The notes below the pieces were generated by a model, which saw only the letters and a program-made list of their open reading frames with translations, did not search any database and had not been told where the DNA came from. A program made the translations under genes and the position numbers. A stretch of DNA of 37,090 nt from contig DIHE01000084.1 of assembly GCA_002420005.1 (NCBI GenBank), positions 1 to 37,090 of the forward strand, written 5' to 3'. The stretch comes from Holophagales bacterium UBA5704. Its GTDB lineage: Bacteria; Acidobacteriota; Thermoanaerobaculia; Multivoradales; UBA5704. The stretch's first letter is position 1. Each line of letters begins with the position of its first letter. Below are positions 24,766 through 32,738 of this stretch, in pieces.

Positions 24766-25673
24766 GCCTCCCCCCGCTCGGCCCGCACCATCTCCCGGTA
24801 CAGCGCATCCAGGCGCCCCTCCTCGGTGACGAGGCCGGAGAGCTCGACGCCGCGGTGGATCAGCAGCTCCAGGAGAGCCGGACGCTGCCGGGCGGCTCCG
24901 GGAATCAGGAGCTGATCGTCCACCCGGTGGGCGCGCGGCGCGATCCGTTGCACCTCGGAGAGGACGCCGTCCGGCAGCCCGCCCGCGAGGCGCAGGCGCA
25001 GCAGGCCGCGCTCGGCCAAGCGGTCGGACAGCTCGGCCTGGGTGAGCACGGCGGCGAGGCGGCCTTCGACGAGGACGGCGAAGCGGTCGGCGAGGCGCTC
25101 GGTGTCGCCGAGCTGGTGGGAGGTGAAGAAGACGGTGCGCCCCTCGCCGCGGTGGCGCTCGACGACGCCGTAGAAGGCGCTCAAGCCGTCCGGATCGAGG
25201 GCCGCGGTGGGCTCGTCGAGCAGCAGGATCGGGGCATCCGGGAGCATCGCGACCGCCAGGCCCAGGCGCTGCAGCATGCCGCCGGAATAGGTGCCCACCG
25301 CCCGGCTCCCTGCACCATTCAAGGAACCGAAATGGAGCGCCTGGGCGATGCGCGCCTCGGGCACGCCCCGCAGCCGGCGGTAGAACTCCAGAACCTCCCG
25401 GCCGCTCAGGGAATCGGGAAACGAAACCTTTTGCGGCAGAAACGACAGGCGGCGCCGCGCCTCCGGGTCGTCCGCCGGCTGCCGATCCGGACCCAGCAGC
25501 ACCCGGCCCGCGGTGGGACGGACCAGCCCCGCCGCGGCCTTGAGCGCCGTCGTCTTGCCCGAGCCGTTCGGCCCCAGCAGGGCGACGACCTCGCCGGCCT
25601 CGACGTGCAGGTCGAGGGCCTCGACCGCCGCGAGCCGGCCGTAGTGCTTGGTGAAGGCTTCGTAATGGATCAC
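24762..25673 (-). CDS. nosF: ABC transporter ATPase of the Nos maturation system
   Basis: 303 aa. Walker A GPNGSGKTT (about 34-42), Q-loop FLPQKVSF, signature YSGGMLQR, Walker B ILLLDEPT and switch His in FFTSHQ are all intact. A C-terminal domain of about 85 residues follows, as in NosF. It powers the NosFY complex that handles a sulfur species and NosD for CuZ assembly. 4-bp overlaps with nosD and nosL indicate translational coupling. Confidence 0.93.
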   Translation of the reverse strand: MIHYEAFTKHYGRLAAVEALDLHVEAGEVVALLGPNGSGKTTALKAAAGLVRPTAGRVLLGPDRQPADDPEARRRLSFLPQKVSFPDSLSGREVLEFYRRLRGVPEARIAQALHFGSLNGAGSRAVGTYSGGMLQRLGLAVAMLPDAPILLLDEPTAALDPDGLSAFYGVVERHRGEGRTVFFTSHQLGDTERLADRFAVLVEGRLAAVLTQAELSDRLAERGLLRLRLAGGLPDGVLSEVQRIAPRAHRVDDQLLIPGAARQRPALLELLIHRGVELSGLVTEEGRLDALYREMVRAERGEA

Positions 25674-27031
25674 GCTTTCCTCCGTCCCCGCGCCAGCACC
25701 GTGAGCGCCAGGGCGACGAGGGTGACCGAAACGAGCACGCCGGGCAGGCTGCGCACGGCACGAATCTCCGTCGCCGACGGCACCACGGCCTGCGGCGCGG
25801 CGAGCGGCGCCGGGTCTTCCACCGGGATCGGCCGCAGCACCGGAAACGACTCCTCCGCCGCCGCCAACGCCAGGGCCGCCGTGCCCTGGGTCATCAAGTC
25901 CGCCGCGGTCAAATTCCCCCGGAAGTGATCGAACACCGAGACCAGGCGGTAGGGCCGGTCGGTGCGGCCGTCGCCGTCCAGGTCGGGCTCCGGATTGCCG
26001 GACCAGTAATTGCCCGCGAAATCGGTGTCGGTGCGCCGGCCCACCAGCAGGAGCGGCGACAGGTTCGCCAGAAACGAGTTGCCGTGGAACCGGTTGCGCG
26101 CGCAGGAGTCGTAGAGGATCACCGCGGTGTCCGAGCCGGCGATCACGTTGTCGCGGAACACGTTGTCGTAGGAGCCCTCAAGAAAGATGCCACGGGCGTT
26201 GTCGGCGATCAGATTGTTCTCCGCGGTCACCCGGTCGCACGCCTTGAGCAGCAGGCCCACCGAGGCGAAGCCGCGGTTGTGCAGGAAGCGGTTGCGCCGG
26301 AACACGATGCGTTTCGAATACATCAGGGCCGCACCCGCCGCACCGTTTTCGAAGACGTTGTCCTCGAACAGGTTGTCGTCGGCGAACATGTAGTGCAGCC
26401 CATAGCGCAGGTCGCGGGCGGCGTTGCCGCGGACGACGCCGTGCGCCGAGGATTGGATGTAGAAGCCGTCGCGGGCGTCGGTCACCTGGTTGCCGAGCAG
26501 GCGAAAACCCTGGGTGTTCCAGACGTGGATGCCCGAGCCCTTCTCGCCGGGGTCCTTGCCGCGAATCCCCTCGATCGTGCAGCGCTCGACGACCGAGCCA
26601 TCCGCTTCGCGCAGGTAGACGCCGAAGAGCGAACGGACGATCCGGCAATCCCGCAGTACCGCCCGCGGCGCCGCGACATGGATGCCCGAGGTGTCCCGCC
26701 CGAGGTCACCGCCGCCGCGGCCATCGACGTCGAACCCTTCGAGCGTCACACCGGCCGCCCGGATGCGCACCACGCTCCCCTCCCCCGACCCCACCAGAAC
26801 CGGCCGGCCGCGGCCGACGAGGTGCAGCGGCTTGTCGATGAACAGGTCTCCCTCGTACGTTCCGGGCTGAATCTCGAGCGTCGCACCGGCCGGCGCCGCG
26901 TCGATCCGCGCCTGGAGCGGCGAGACCTGCCCCGCCGACGGCCGCCCTTCCAGCCCGGCGGCCGGCGGCGCGGCGTCGTCGCCGCCCACCACGGCCACCA
27001 AGGCCAACGCCGCCCAGAGGCTCCCGCTCAC
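25670..27031 (-). CDS. nosD: periplasmic beta-helix copper/sulfur maturation protein
   Basis: 453 aa. A short N-terminal hydrophobic stretch (WAALALVAVVGG) acts as export signal, followed by a right-handed parallel beta-helix with regular repeats (SGIHVWNTQGFRLLGN, DGFYIQSSAHGVVRGN, YGLHYMFADDNLFEDN, LMYSKRIVFRRN, FASVGLLLKACDRVTAEN). The signature GLHYMFADDN is typical of NosD. It ends with NYWSGNPEPDLDGDGRTD, a Pro-rich linker and a C-terminal membrane helix (VLVSVTLVALALTVLA). It binds and loads copper on NosZ together with NosFY and NosL. 4-bp overlaps on both sides. Confidence 0.93.
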   Translation of the reverse strand: MSGSLWAALALVAVVGGDDAAPPAAGLEGRPSAGQVSPLQARIDAAPAGATLEIQPGTYEGDLFIDKPLHLVGRGRPVLVGSGEGSVVRIRAAGVTLEGFDVDGRGGGDLGRDTSGIHVAAPRAVLRDCRIVRSLFGVYLREADGSVVERCTIEGIRGKDPGEKGSGIHVWNTQGFRLLGNQVTDARDGFYIQSSAHGVVRGNAARDLRYGLHYMFADDNLFEDNVFENGAAGAALMYSKRIVFRRNRFLHNRGFASVGLLLKACDRVTAENNLIADNARGIFLEGSYDNVFRDNVIAGSDTAVILYDSCARNRFHGNSFLANLSPLLLVGRRTDTDFAGNYWSGNPEPDLDGDGRTDRPYRLVSVFDHFRGNLTAADLMTQGTAALALAAAEESFPVLRPIPVEDPAPLAAPQAVVPSATEIRAVRSLPGVLVSVTLVALALTVLARGRRKA

Positions 27032-27672
27032 GCCGCGGCCTCCGCCGCCAGAGCGCGCCGGCCTTGCCGCCAGGTGATCCAGAAGGCGGCGAGGAGGAGC
27101 AGCGCCACCAGGCCGATGGCATAGGACGCGGGGCCGGGGTAGGAATAGACCTCGAAGTTCGCCAGTTGCTTGGCGCCGAAAACCGGAGGCATGAACGGTT
27201 CCACCTGGACCGCCGCCGTGGGCGCGAGGTCATGCCCGTAGTGGTACAGCTTGTAGCCGAACGACCACAGGGAGAAACCGGAGAAGTAGAGGAACAGCAC
27301 GAGGACGTCGAGAAGCTGGGCGAGCTCGCCGTGCACCGCGGCGCGCAGGAACAGGAGCGCCAGAACACCCAGGGCGAAGGGCATCCATTTGAGCTCGGTG
27401 AAATCGGCCTGCCGCAGGTCGTGCATGCCGATGTAGTGGTTGAGGACGTTGATCTCCTTCACGTCCTGGCCGCCATTGCCGCCCTCCAGGGTGTGGCTGT
27501 AGATGTGGAGCCGCAGGCCGTCGGGGTACTGCGGGGCGAACATGGTCATGTTCCACAGCGGAAAGAAATACGTGGGAAGGATCAGCAGCGCGGCGGCGAT
27601 CAGGAACACACGGGCCGCAGGGCCGAGCGGAGTCGCGAGAAGCCGTGGAACCGGCCGGTCGTGGTGAGCCAT
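27028..27672 (-). CDS. NosB-like integral membrane protein of the nos operon
   Basis: 214 aa with about four or five membrane helices (ARVFLIAAALLILPTYFFPL, MPFALGVLALLFLRAAV, LLDVLVLFLYFSGFSLWSFG, ASYAIGLVALLLLAAFWITW). Between them lies a conserved-looking extracytoplasmic segment (MTMFAPQYPDGLRLHIYSHT, NVLNHYIGMHDLRQADFTE, YHYGHDLAP) rich in His and Tyr. Membrane proteins of this size directly after nosZ are characteristic of clade II nos clusters (called NosB in epsilonproteobacteria) and have no assigned activity; the match to NosB is by context. GGGAG precedes the ATG. It is separated from nosZ by a terminator-like hairpin and overlaps nosD by 4 bp. Confidence 0.7.
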   Translation of the reverse strand: MAHHDRPVPRLLATPLGPAARVFLIAAALLILPTYFFPLWNMTMFAPQYPDGLRLHIYSHTLEGGNGGQDVKEINVLNHYIGMHDLRQADFTELKWMPFALGVLALLFLRAAVHGELAQLLDVLVLFLYFSGFSLWSFGYKLYHYGHDLAPTAAVQVEPFMPPVFGAKQLANFEVYSYPGPASYAIGLVALLLLAAFWITWRQGRRALAAEAAA

Positions 27673-27692
27673 CGGGCTCTCCCTTCCACCAG

Positions 27693-27727
27693 AAAAAGCG
27701 GCGGGAGCGCCACCGGCGCTCCCGCCG
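27693..27727 (-). terminator. intrinsic terminator-like hairpin after nosZ, inside the operon
   Basis: On the minus strand CGGCGGGAGCGCC-GGT-GGCGCTCCCGCCG forms a perfect 13-bp stem (27727-27699) followed by CTTTTT. It lies 10 bp after the nosZ stop and 21 bp before the start of the NosB-like gene. It is the strongest terminator candidate in the window and probably lowers transcription of the assembly genes relative to nosZ. Confidence 0.75.
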
Positions 27728-27737
27728 TCCTCCGGCG

Positions 27738-29606
27738 TCACTGGACGTTGACGATCAGATACCCCTGCATCTCCTGGTGGAGAGCCGAGCAGAAATTCGT
27801 GCAGTAGTACGGGAAGACACCCGCCTTGTCGGCCTTGAAGGTGACCGTCTTGGTCTCCCCCGGGTCGACCACGATGTTGATGTTGTAGTCGAGCAGCCCG
27901 AAGCCATGCAGCTCGTCCGTGGTCTGCTCGATGTTGGTCACCGCCACCGTCACCGTGTCGCCTTTCTTGACCGTGATCGCCGTCGGCGTGATCGTCGAGC
28001 GCACGGCGACCACCTTCACGGTCACCTTGTCGCCCTGCCGGGTGACGCCGGCATCCTTCACGTCCCACACCGCCAGGGGGTGCTTGTTCTCCTCCTTCGG
28101 ATAGACCTCGATGGCCTTGATCTTGTCCGCCTTGATGATCTGCGCGTAGTGCGGCTCGGGCTCGGTGAAGGCGTCATAGAGGAGCTTCATTTTCTCCTCG
28201 CTGATGTCCACGAGCTGCGAGGACTCCGGCTGCGACGGGCCGACCGAAAGATGCCGGCCGTGCGAGAGCTTGTTGAGCCCGACCAGGTACTTGCCGTCGG
28301 GGCTCACGGTGTCACCTTCGGCCGCCGTGAGGTGGCCGATCGAATAGGACATCGGAACCTTGTCGACGACCTCCCAGGTGCCGAGCTTCCACTTGGCGAC
28401 CGCACTGTCGACGAACAGCGAGGTGTAGGCGTAGCCGTCCGGGCCGAACTGGGTGTGCAGCGGTCCCAGGCCCACCGCGACCTCGGCGTCCTTGATCGAT
28501 TCATACTTGAGGACCGGGATGCCGTCCTCGTCGCCGGTGAAATCCTTGTTGCGGATCGCGGTCTGGATCTTTTCAAAGTTGAACACCGTGGTCACGCCCT
28601 GGAGCTTGCCGGAGCCGATGATGTACTTGCCGTCGGGCGAGACGTCGACACCATGCGGGGATTTGCCGCACGGCATGAAGTAGACGATCCCGGGGACCTT
28701 CTTCGGATCGAGCACCTTGACACCGCCGATCAGATCTCCCTTGCCCTCGGCGATCGCCTTTTCCGCCGCGCGCCAGTCGATCGCCGCGATGTAGTCGCGG
28801 TCGCGCTGCGTCGAGGTGACCTCGAGCGATCCGGTGGCGCGCTCGGTGTTGTACGAGGTCCAGAACATCCAGCCGTCCGAGGCCAGCTTGCCGGCGTCCC
28901 CCAGGTCGTAGTCGAACGGCGGCATCAGGATCTCCCAGCCGAGCGACATCTCGCCGCTCCCCGGATCGATCTTGATCGCCGCGACGACGCCCTTGTAATC
29001 GGTCGCATACTTCTCCACCGGCAGCGGCGTCCCCTTGGGGATGGGGATCGAGAACCGCGAGGCCATCATGGCGTACTCGGTGTTCGGGGTGACGAACGCC
29101 GAGGCGTGGTTGCCGGAAATGTTCGGGATCGGTCCCAGGATCTGATGGGTCTTGAAATCGCGCAGCTCGACCCGCGCGACACGGCCGTTCATGTCGTTGA
29201 CGAACAGCCACCGTCCGTCGTAGTCGCCCTTGGTTTCCGACAGCGAGGGATGATGGACGTCGCCCCAGGTCAGGCCGCCCAGCATGGCCTTGGTGTCGTC
29301 GTCGAAGCCATAGCCGGTCGCCGGATACGGGGTGTACACCGGGATGGTGGAAATGTGCCGCATCGACGGCAGGCCGTAGACGTACACCTGGCCCGAGTGT
29401 CCGCCGGAGGCGAACATGTAATATTCGTCGAGGTCCCCCGGTGGCACATAGGTCTTCTGCGCCGCCACCGCGATGTCGGAGGTGGCCACGCCGGCCTCGC
29501 GCGCCTTGGGCGCGCTCGGGGCACAGCCCGTTGCAGCGAGAACCGCGAGGATCGCGACGAGGGCGATGCCCCACGCCATCCACTGTCTGGTGCGTTGACT
29601 ATTCAT
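27738..29606 (-). CDS. nosZ: nitrous oxide reductase, clade II (Sec/lipoprotein type)
   Basis: 622 aa. Reduces N2O to N2 in the periplasm. The N-terminus is a Sec-type signal with a possible lipobox (AATGC, Cys28) and no twin-arginine motif, which marks clade II (atypical) NosZ. The seven-bladed propeller supplies His ligands for CuZ: DVHHPSLS, SGNHASAF, SPHGVDVSPDG, LGPLHTQFGPDG, IGHLTAAEGD, LSHGRHL. The C-terminal cupredoxin domain has the CuA motif CTNFCSALHQEMQGY with both Cys, His and Met. All expected ligands are seen and the length is normal. The start overlaps the end of the cytochrome c gene by 8 bp. A hairpin follows the stop. Confidence 0.96.
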   Translation of the reverse strand: MNSQRTRQWMAWGIALVAILAVLAATGCAPSAPKAREAGVATSDIAVAAQKTYVPPGDLDEYYMFASGGHSGQVYVYGLPSMRHISTIPVYTPYPATGYGFDDDTKAMLGGLTWGDVHHPSLSETKGDYDGRWLFVNDMNGRVARVELRDFKTHQILGPIPNISGNHASAFVTPNTEYAMMASRFSIPIPKGTPLPVEKYATDYKGVVAAIKIDPGSGEMSLGWEILMPPFDYDLGDAGKLASDGWMFWTSYNTERATGSLEVTSTQRDRDYIAAIDWRAAEKAIAEGKGDLIGGVKVLDPKKVPGIVYFMPCGKSPHGVDVSPDGKYIIGSGKLQGVTTVFNFEKIQTAIRNKDFTGDEDGIPVLKYESIKDAEVAVGLGPLHTQFGPDGYAYTSLFVDSAVAKWKLGTWEVVDKVPMSYSIGHLTAAEGDTVSPDGKYLVGLNKLSHGRHLSVGPSQPESSQLVDISEEKMKLLYDAFTEPEPHYAQIIKADKIKAIEVYPKEENKHPLAVWDVKDAGVTRQGDKVTVKVVAVRSTITPTAITVKKGDTVTVAVTNIEQTTDELHGFGLLDYNINIVVDPGETKTVTFKADKAGVFPYYCTNFCSALHQEMQGYLIVNVQ

Positions 29607-30855
29607 GTTCTCCTCCCGAAGAACTGATGCTGTTGGCTCCTGTCTCCGTTCCTTTTTGATTCTTCTGCTTCAGGTGCTCCTCGAACGCCTCGCGCAGCTT
29701 CTGGACGGCGACGGCCTTCTGCTCGGGCGTCAGAATGATCTGACGCGAAAGAACGACCGACATCGTCCCGGTGGGCTCGCGCAGGAAGTCGTCGATGGTC
29801 CTGCCGAAGCGGCTCTGCACGTCTTCCACCGCGGTGGACAGATCAGGTCCGATCTGCGCCGGGCTCTTGACGCCCAACGACTGCACCGAGTGGCAGACGA
29901 AACAACCGGTCTTGACGAACCAGGCGCCCGGCCCGCTCTCGCGCGCCACTTCGAGCAGCCGCTCCTCTTCCGTTTCCGGATCGGTGCGCGGCGTGCCGGC
30001 GAAATACGCGGCCGGAAGCTCGGAGCGCCGCCAGGACAAGGTGAGCATGGCGAGCGCCTGCGCCTCGCGCGTGGTCAGGTGGAAATTGGGCATCACCGTA
30101 TCCGTCACCAGGGCGCGCGGATCTTTCAAATGCGCCACGTGCCAGGCGAAGGCGGTCTTCTGCCCCGAAAGCCGACCATAGTCGTATTGCTCCGGCGCCT
30201 TGTCGCCGACGAACGTCAGGTCGGGTCCGATGGTGCCGCCGCGGCCGTTGACCACGTGGCAGGCGCGGCAGCCTTTGGTCTGGATGAGCTCCTTGCCCAG
30301 GTTGATCTCGTCCATCCCCGCCGTGGCCCGGTCGTAGCGGTGGCACACGTTGCAGTTCATCTGCAGCAGAGCGCCCTTGTTCGCGGCGAGGGAATAGGCT
30401 TCGCCGAGCGAAGGGCCGAGCAGCGGCTCTTCCCAATGGGCCACCTGGCCGTGCGCCGCGTCGGTGTCGATCGCCCACCCCTGGCCGCCATGGCACGGGG
30501 TGCAGCCGAAACGCTCCACCGGATGCGCGCGCAGCGGCTCCACCGGATGCGTGCGCCACGGGTTCTCGGCCTGCTCGAATCCTTTCCAACTGATCGCCTG
30601 GTGGCAGGTGATGCAACGGTCGGCCCGGCCGAGGTCGGCGACCCAATGCTGCTGGATGCCTTCCGGCACGGTGGCCGCCTTCTCCGCGCCGAGCTTGTCG
30701 GCCACGGTGCGGCGGAATTCATATTGGTAGTAGCGCCAGTCGTGCTGCCGGTCGCTCCAGGCGAACAGCAGGGTCCCCACCACCAGGGCGACGCCGACGA
30801 GCGCGAGGACCGGACGGTCGCGCCGCGGATACGGCGAATCGGTGCGCTGTTCCAT
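29599..30855 (-). CDS. membrane-anchored pentaheme cytochrome c of the nos operon
   Basis: 418 aa. An N-terminal anchor (VLALVGVALVVGTLLFAW) is followed by five CXXCH heme sites: CITCH, CTPCH, CNVCH, CRACH and CFVCH. The last two lie in mono-heme cytochrome-c-like domains (GCRACHVVNGRGGTIGPDL and GCFVCHSVQSLGVKSPAQIG, with TVMPNFHLT giving a Met ligand). It probably takes electrons from the Rieske/cytochrome b complex encoded just upstream and hands them to the CuA site of NosZ. The gene follows cytochrome b after 1 bp and overlaps nosZ by 8 bp, supporting a dedicated redox partner. Confidence 0.88.
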   Translation of the reverse strand: MEQRTDSPYPRRDRPVLALVGVALVVGTLLFAWSDRQHDWRYYQYEFRRTVADKLGAEKAATVPEGIQQHWVADLGRADRCITCHQAISWKGFEQAENPWRTHPVEPLRAHPVERFGCTPCHGGQGWAIDTDAAHGQVAHWEEPLLGPSLGEAYSLAANKGALLQMNCNVCHRYDRATAGMDEINLGKELIQTKGCRACHVVNGRGGTIGPDLTFVGDKAPEQYDYGRLSGQKTAFAWHVAHLKDPRALVTDTVMPNFHLTTREAQALAMLTLSWRRSELPAAYFAGTPRTDPETEEERLLEVARESGPGAWFVKTGCFVCHSVQSLGVKSPAQIGPDLSTAVEDVQSRFGRTIDDFLREPTGTMSVVLSRQIILTPEQKAVAVQKLREAFEEHLKQKNQKGTETGANSISSSGGEHE

Positions 30856-30856
30856 C

Positions 30857-32206
30857 TCAGATCCTCCCCGGGATCTCCGGCCAGGCTTCCCACGGCCAGT
30901 AGAAATGCCAGTACGGGCCGCGCAGGAACGTGCCGATGAAGGTGAAGACGAGGATCACCACGCAGACGGCGAGGAAAACCAGGTTCTGCCGCCGCCGGCT
31001 CTGCCCCAGCCACACCCCCGCCGCCGCGGCCGGGCTCTTGTCCCACCACGGCCACAGGGTGAGCACGGTCAACAGAAGACCGGGCAGCAGCACGCCGCCG
31101 AGAAAAGCGCCGTTGATCGTGAACGATCCGATGTGAACCGTGGTGTCGGTGACGATCTCCTGGAGCCACAGGAAGTACCAGGGAGCCTTCGCCGGATTCG
31201 GCGTGACCAATGCATTGGCCGGCTCTTCGAGCGGCGCGCGGAAGAACACCGAGAGAATCCCGACCACGGCGATCGTGCCGAGAACCACGATGGCCGCCCG
31301 GCGCACCAGGTCCGGCACCGCATTGACCGTGGTGTCGCGCGCTTCGAGCGACGAGGCGCGGATCGCCGGCGCCTGTCCGCGGGCGACCCCCAGGAGCGTA
31401 TAGGTCTTGGTGGGGCCCGGCGGCGCCTCGGCTTTCTGCTCCAGAACGCCTTCGCGGTCGGCGCGGGCGAGCCCGCCGTCCTTGCGCACCCGCCACATGT
31501 GATACACGAACAGGATGCCGAGAAGCCCCGGCAGCGCGATCACGTGCAACACGTAGAAACGGATCAGCGTCGGTTGATCGATCTCGCGCCCACCCAGAAG
31601 CAGCTCACGGATCGTGTTTCCCACCCAGGGGATCGAGCTGGCAATGTTGGTTCCGACGGTCACCGCCCAGTAGGCGAGCTGGTCCCAGGGCAACAGGTAG
31701 CCGGTGAACGAGAGGAACAACGTGAGCAACAGCATGGCCACGCCGAGCACCCAGTTCACCGGCCGCCGCTGCCCGCGGCCGACGCCGTTCTTGTAGGCCC
31801 CGGTGAGGAAAACCCGCACCAGATGCAGGACCACCGCCACCACCATGAGATGGGCGGAGAGGCGGTGCACGGCGCGGATCCACGAGCCGAAGGTCACCAC
31901 GTACTCGATGTCCTTGACCGAGGCATAGGCGCGCTCGACCGACGGGACGTACAGAAACAACAGCGGCATGCCCGACAGGACGAGCAGCAGCAAGAGCGCC
32001 GCCGAGGCGGTGCCCAGCCAGAAGGAATAGCTCCAGTCGAGCGACGCCTTGGAGACCTTGGCCGGGAACCAATGGAGCATGAAGTTGGAAACCACCGCAT
32101 CCCCCGACTCGCGGTCGGAGCGGGGACGGAAGCTCCAGAAGGGTTTCGGATGCACCCCGGGGGCGGTGGGGGGAGCGGAGGGAGTCCGGAGGTCGGGTTC
32201 GGCCAT
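30857..32206 (-). CDS. cytochrome b of a bc-type complex (fused b6/subunit IV layout)
   Basis: 449 aa. The N-terminal heme-binding four-helix bundle (RAVHRLSAHLMVVAVVLHLV, SFTGYLLPWDQLAYWAVTVG, FYVLHVIALPGLLGILFVYH) contains the paired His on two helices. After a soluble linker comes the subunit IV part with NPAKAPWYFLWLQE (the place of the PEWY quinol-site loop, here APWY) and further helices ending TFIGTFLRGPYWHFYWPWE. With the Rieske protein it should oxidise menaquinol and feed the pentaheme cytochrome. AGGA precedes the ATG. Rieske/cytochrome b genes are known in some clade II nos clusters. Confidence 0.9.
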   Translation of the reverse strand: MAEPDLRTPSAPPTAPGVHPKPFWSFRPRSDRESGDAVVSNFMLHWFPAKVSKASLDWSYSFWLGTASAALLLLLVLSGMPLLFLYVPSVERAYASVKDIEYVVTFGSWIRAVHRLSAHLMVVAVVLHLVRVFLTGAYKNGVGRGQRRPVNWVLGVAMLLLTLFLSFTGYLLPWDQLAYWAVTVGTNIASSIPWVGNTIRELLLGGREIDQPTLIRFYVLHVIALPGLLGILFVYHMWRVRKDGGLARADREGVLEQKAEAPPGPTKTYTLLGVARGQAPAIRASSLEARDTTVNAVPDLVRRAAIVVLGTIAVVGILSVFFRAPLEEPANALVTPNPAKAPWYFLWLQEIVTDTTVHIGSFTINGAFLGGVLLPGLLLTVLTLWPWWDKSPAAAAGVWLGQSRRRQNLVFLAVCVVILVFTFIGTFLRGPYWHFYWPWEAWPEIPGRI

Positions 32207-32222
32207 GGCGTCGTCCTTTTCT

Positions 32223-32738
32223 CTAGGCGAGGTTGAGCCGGCCCTCTGGATCGGCCGGTTCGACCGGGTCCGCCAGATCGACGACGAGCTGCTCGTCGTC
32301 GGGTGACACGGAGAGCCGATACCAGGTCAAGGGGCGCGGCGCCGGCCCCGCGACGTTGCCGCCGTCGCCGGAGTATTCGGAACCGTGGCACGGGCAGAGA
32401 AAACGGTGCGTCAACCGCAGCGTGCCGCCCTCCACCGCCTTCTCCTCGGGCCGCGCCAGGGCCTCGGCGCGCACCGTGCAGCCGAGATGGGTGCAGACGG
32501 CGGAGATGGCGTGGAAGGTCTTGCCCTCGCGGAAGACGAACAGGCGCTGCTCGGGCAGAAACTTGAGACCATCGGGAAACTCGGCCGTCGGCCCGAGCTT
32601 GACCGTGGTCGGCGCGTCATAGGACACATTGGGGACCAGCGAGCGCAGCGACGCCACCGCCTGCCCGGTGAGCGCGGCGACCCCCGCCCCCGTCCCCAGC
32701 CGGAGCAGGAGCTCGCGCCGGCTGCTCAGTGCTTTCAT
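32223..32738 (-). CDS. Rieske [2Fe-2S] protein of the nos-associated bc complex
   Basis: 171 aa. A twin-arginine type N-terminus (SRRELLLRLGTGAGVAALTG) fits Tat export and anchoring of a Rieske subunit. Cluster ligands are Cys82 and His84 in CTHLGC and Cys115 and His118 in CPCHGS, with the disulfide Cys87/Cys117. The proline loop GPAPRPLTWY is present. It transfers electrons from quinol at cytochrome b to the c-type cytochrome. The start overlaps the stop of the flavoprotein gene by 4 bp, and cytochrome b follows after 16 bp. Confidence 0.93.
   Translation of the reverse strand: MKALSSRRELLLRLGTGAGVAALTGQAVASLRSLVPNVSYDAPTTVKLGPTAEFPDGLKFLPEQRLFVFREGKTFHAISAVCTHLGCTVRAEALARPEEKAVEGGTLRLTHRFLCPCHGSEYSGDGGNVAGPAPRPLTWYRLSVSPDDEQLVVDLADPVEPADPEGRLNLA

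Noticed and set aside
27645..29627. Plus-strand open frame of 660 codons opposite nosZ
   Set aside because: It mirrors nosZ codon bias, is rich in Asp-Arg-His repeats and has no recognisable domain, whereas nosZ has all metal ligands.
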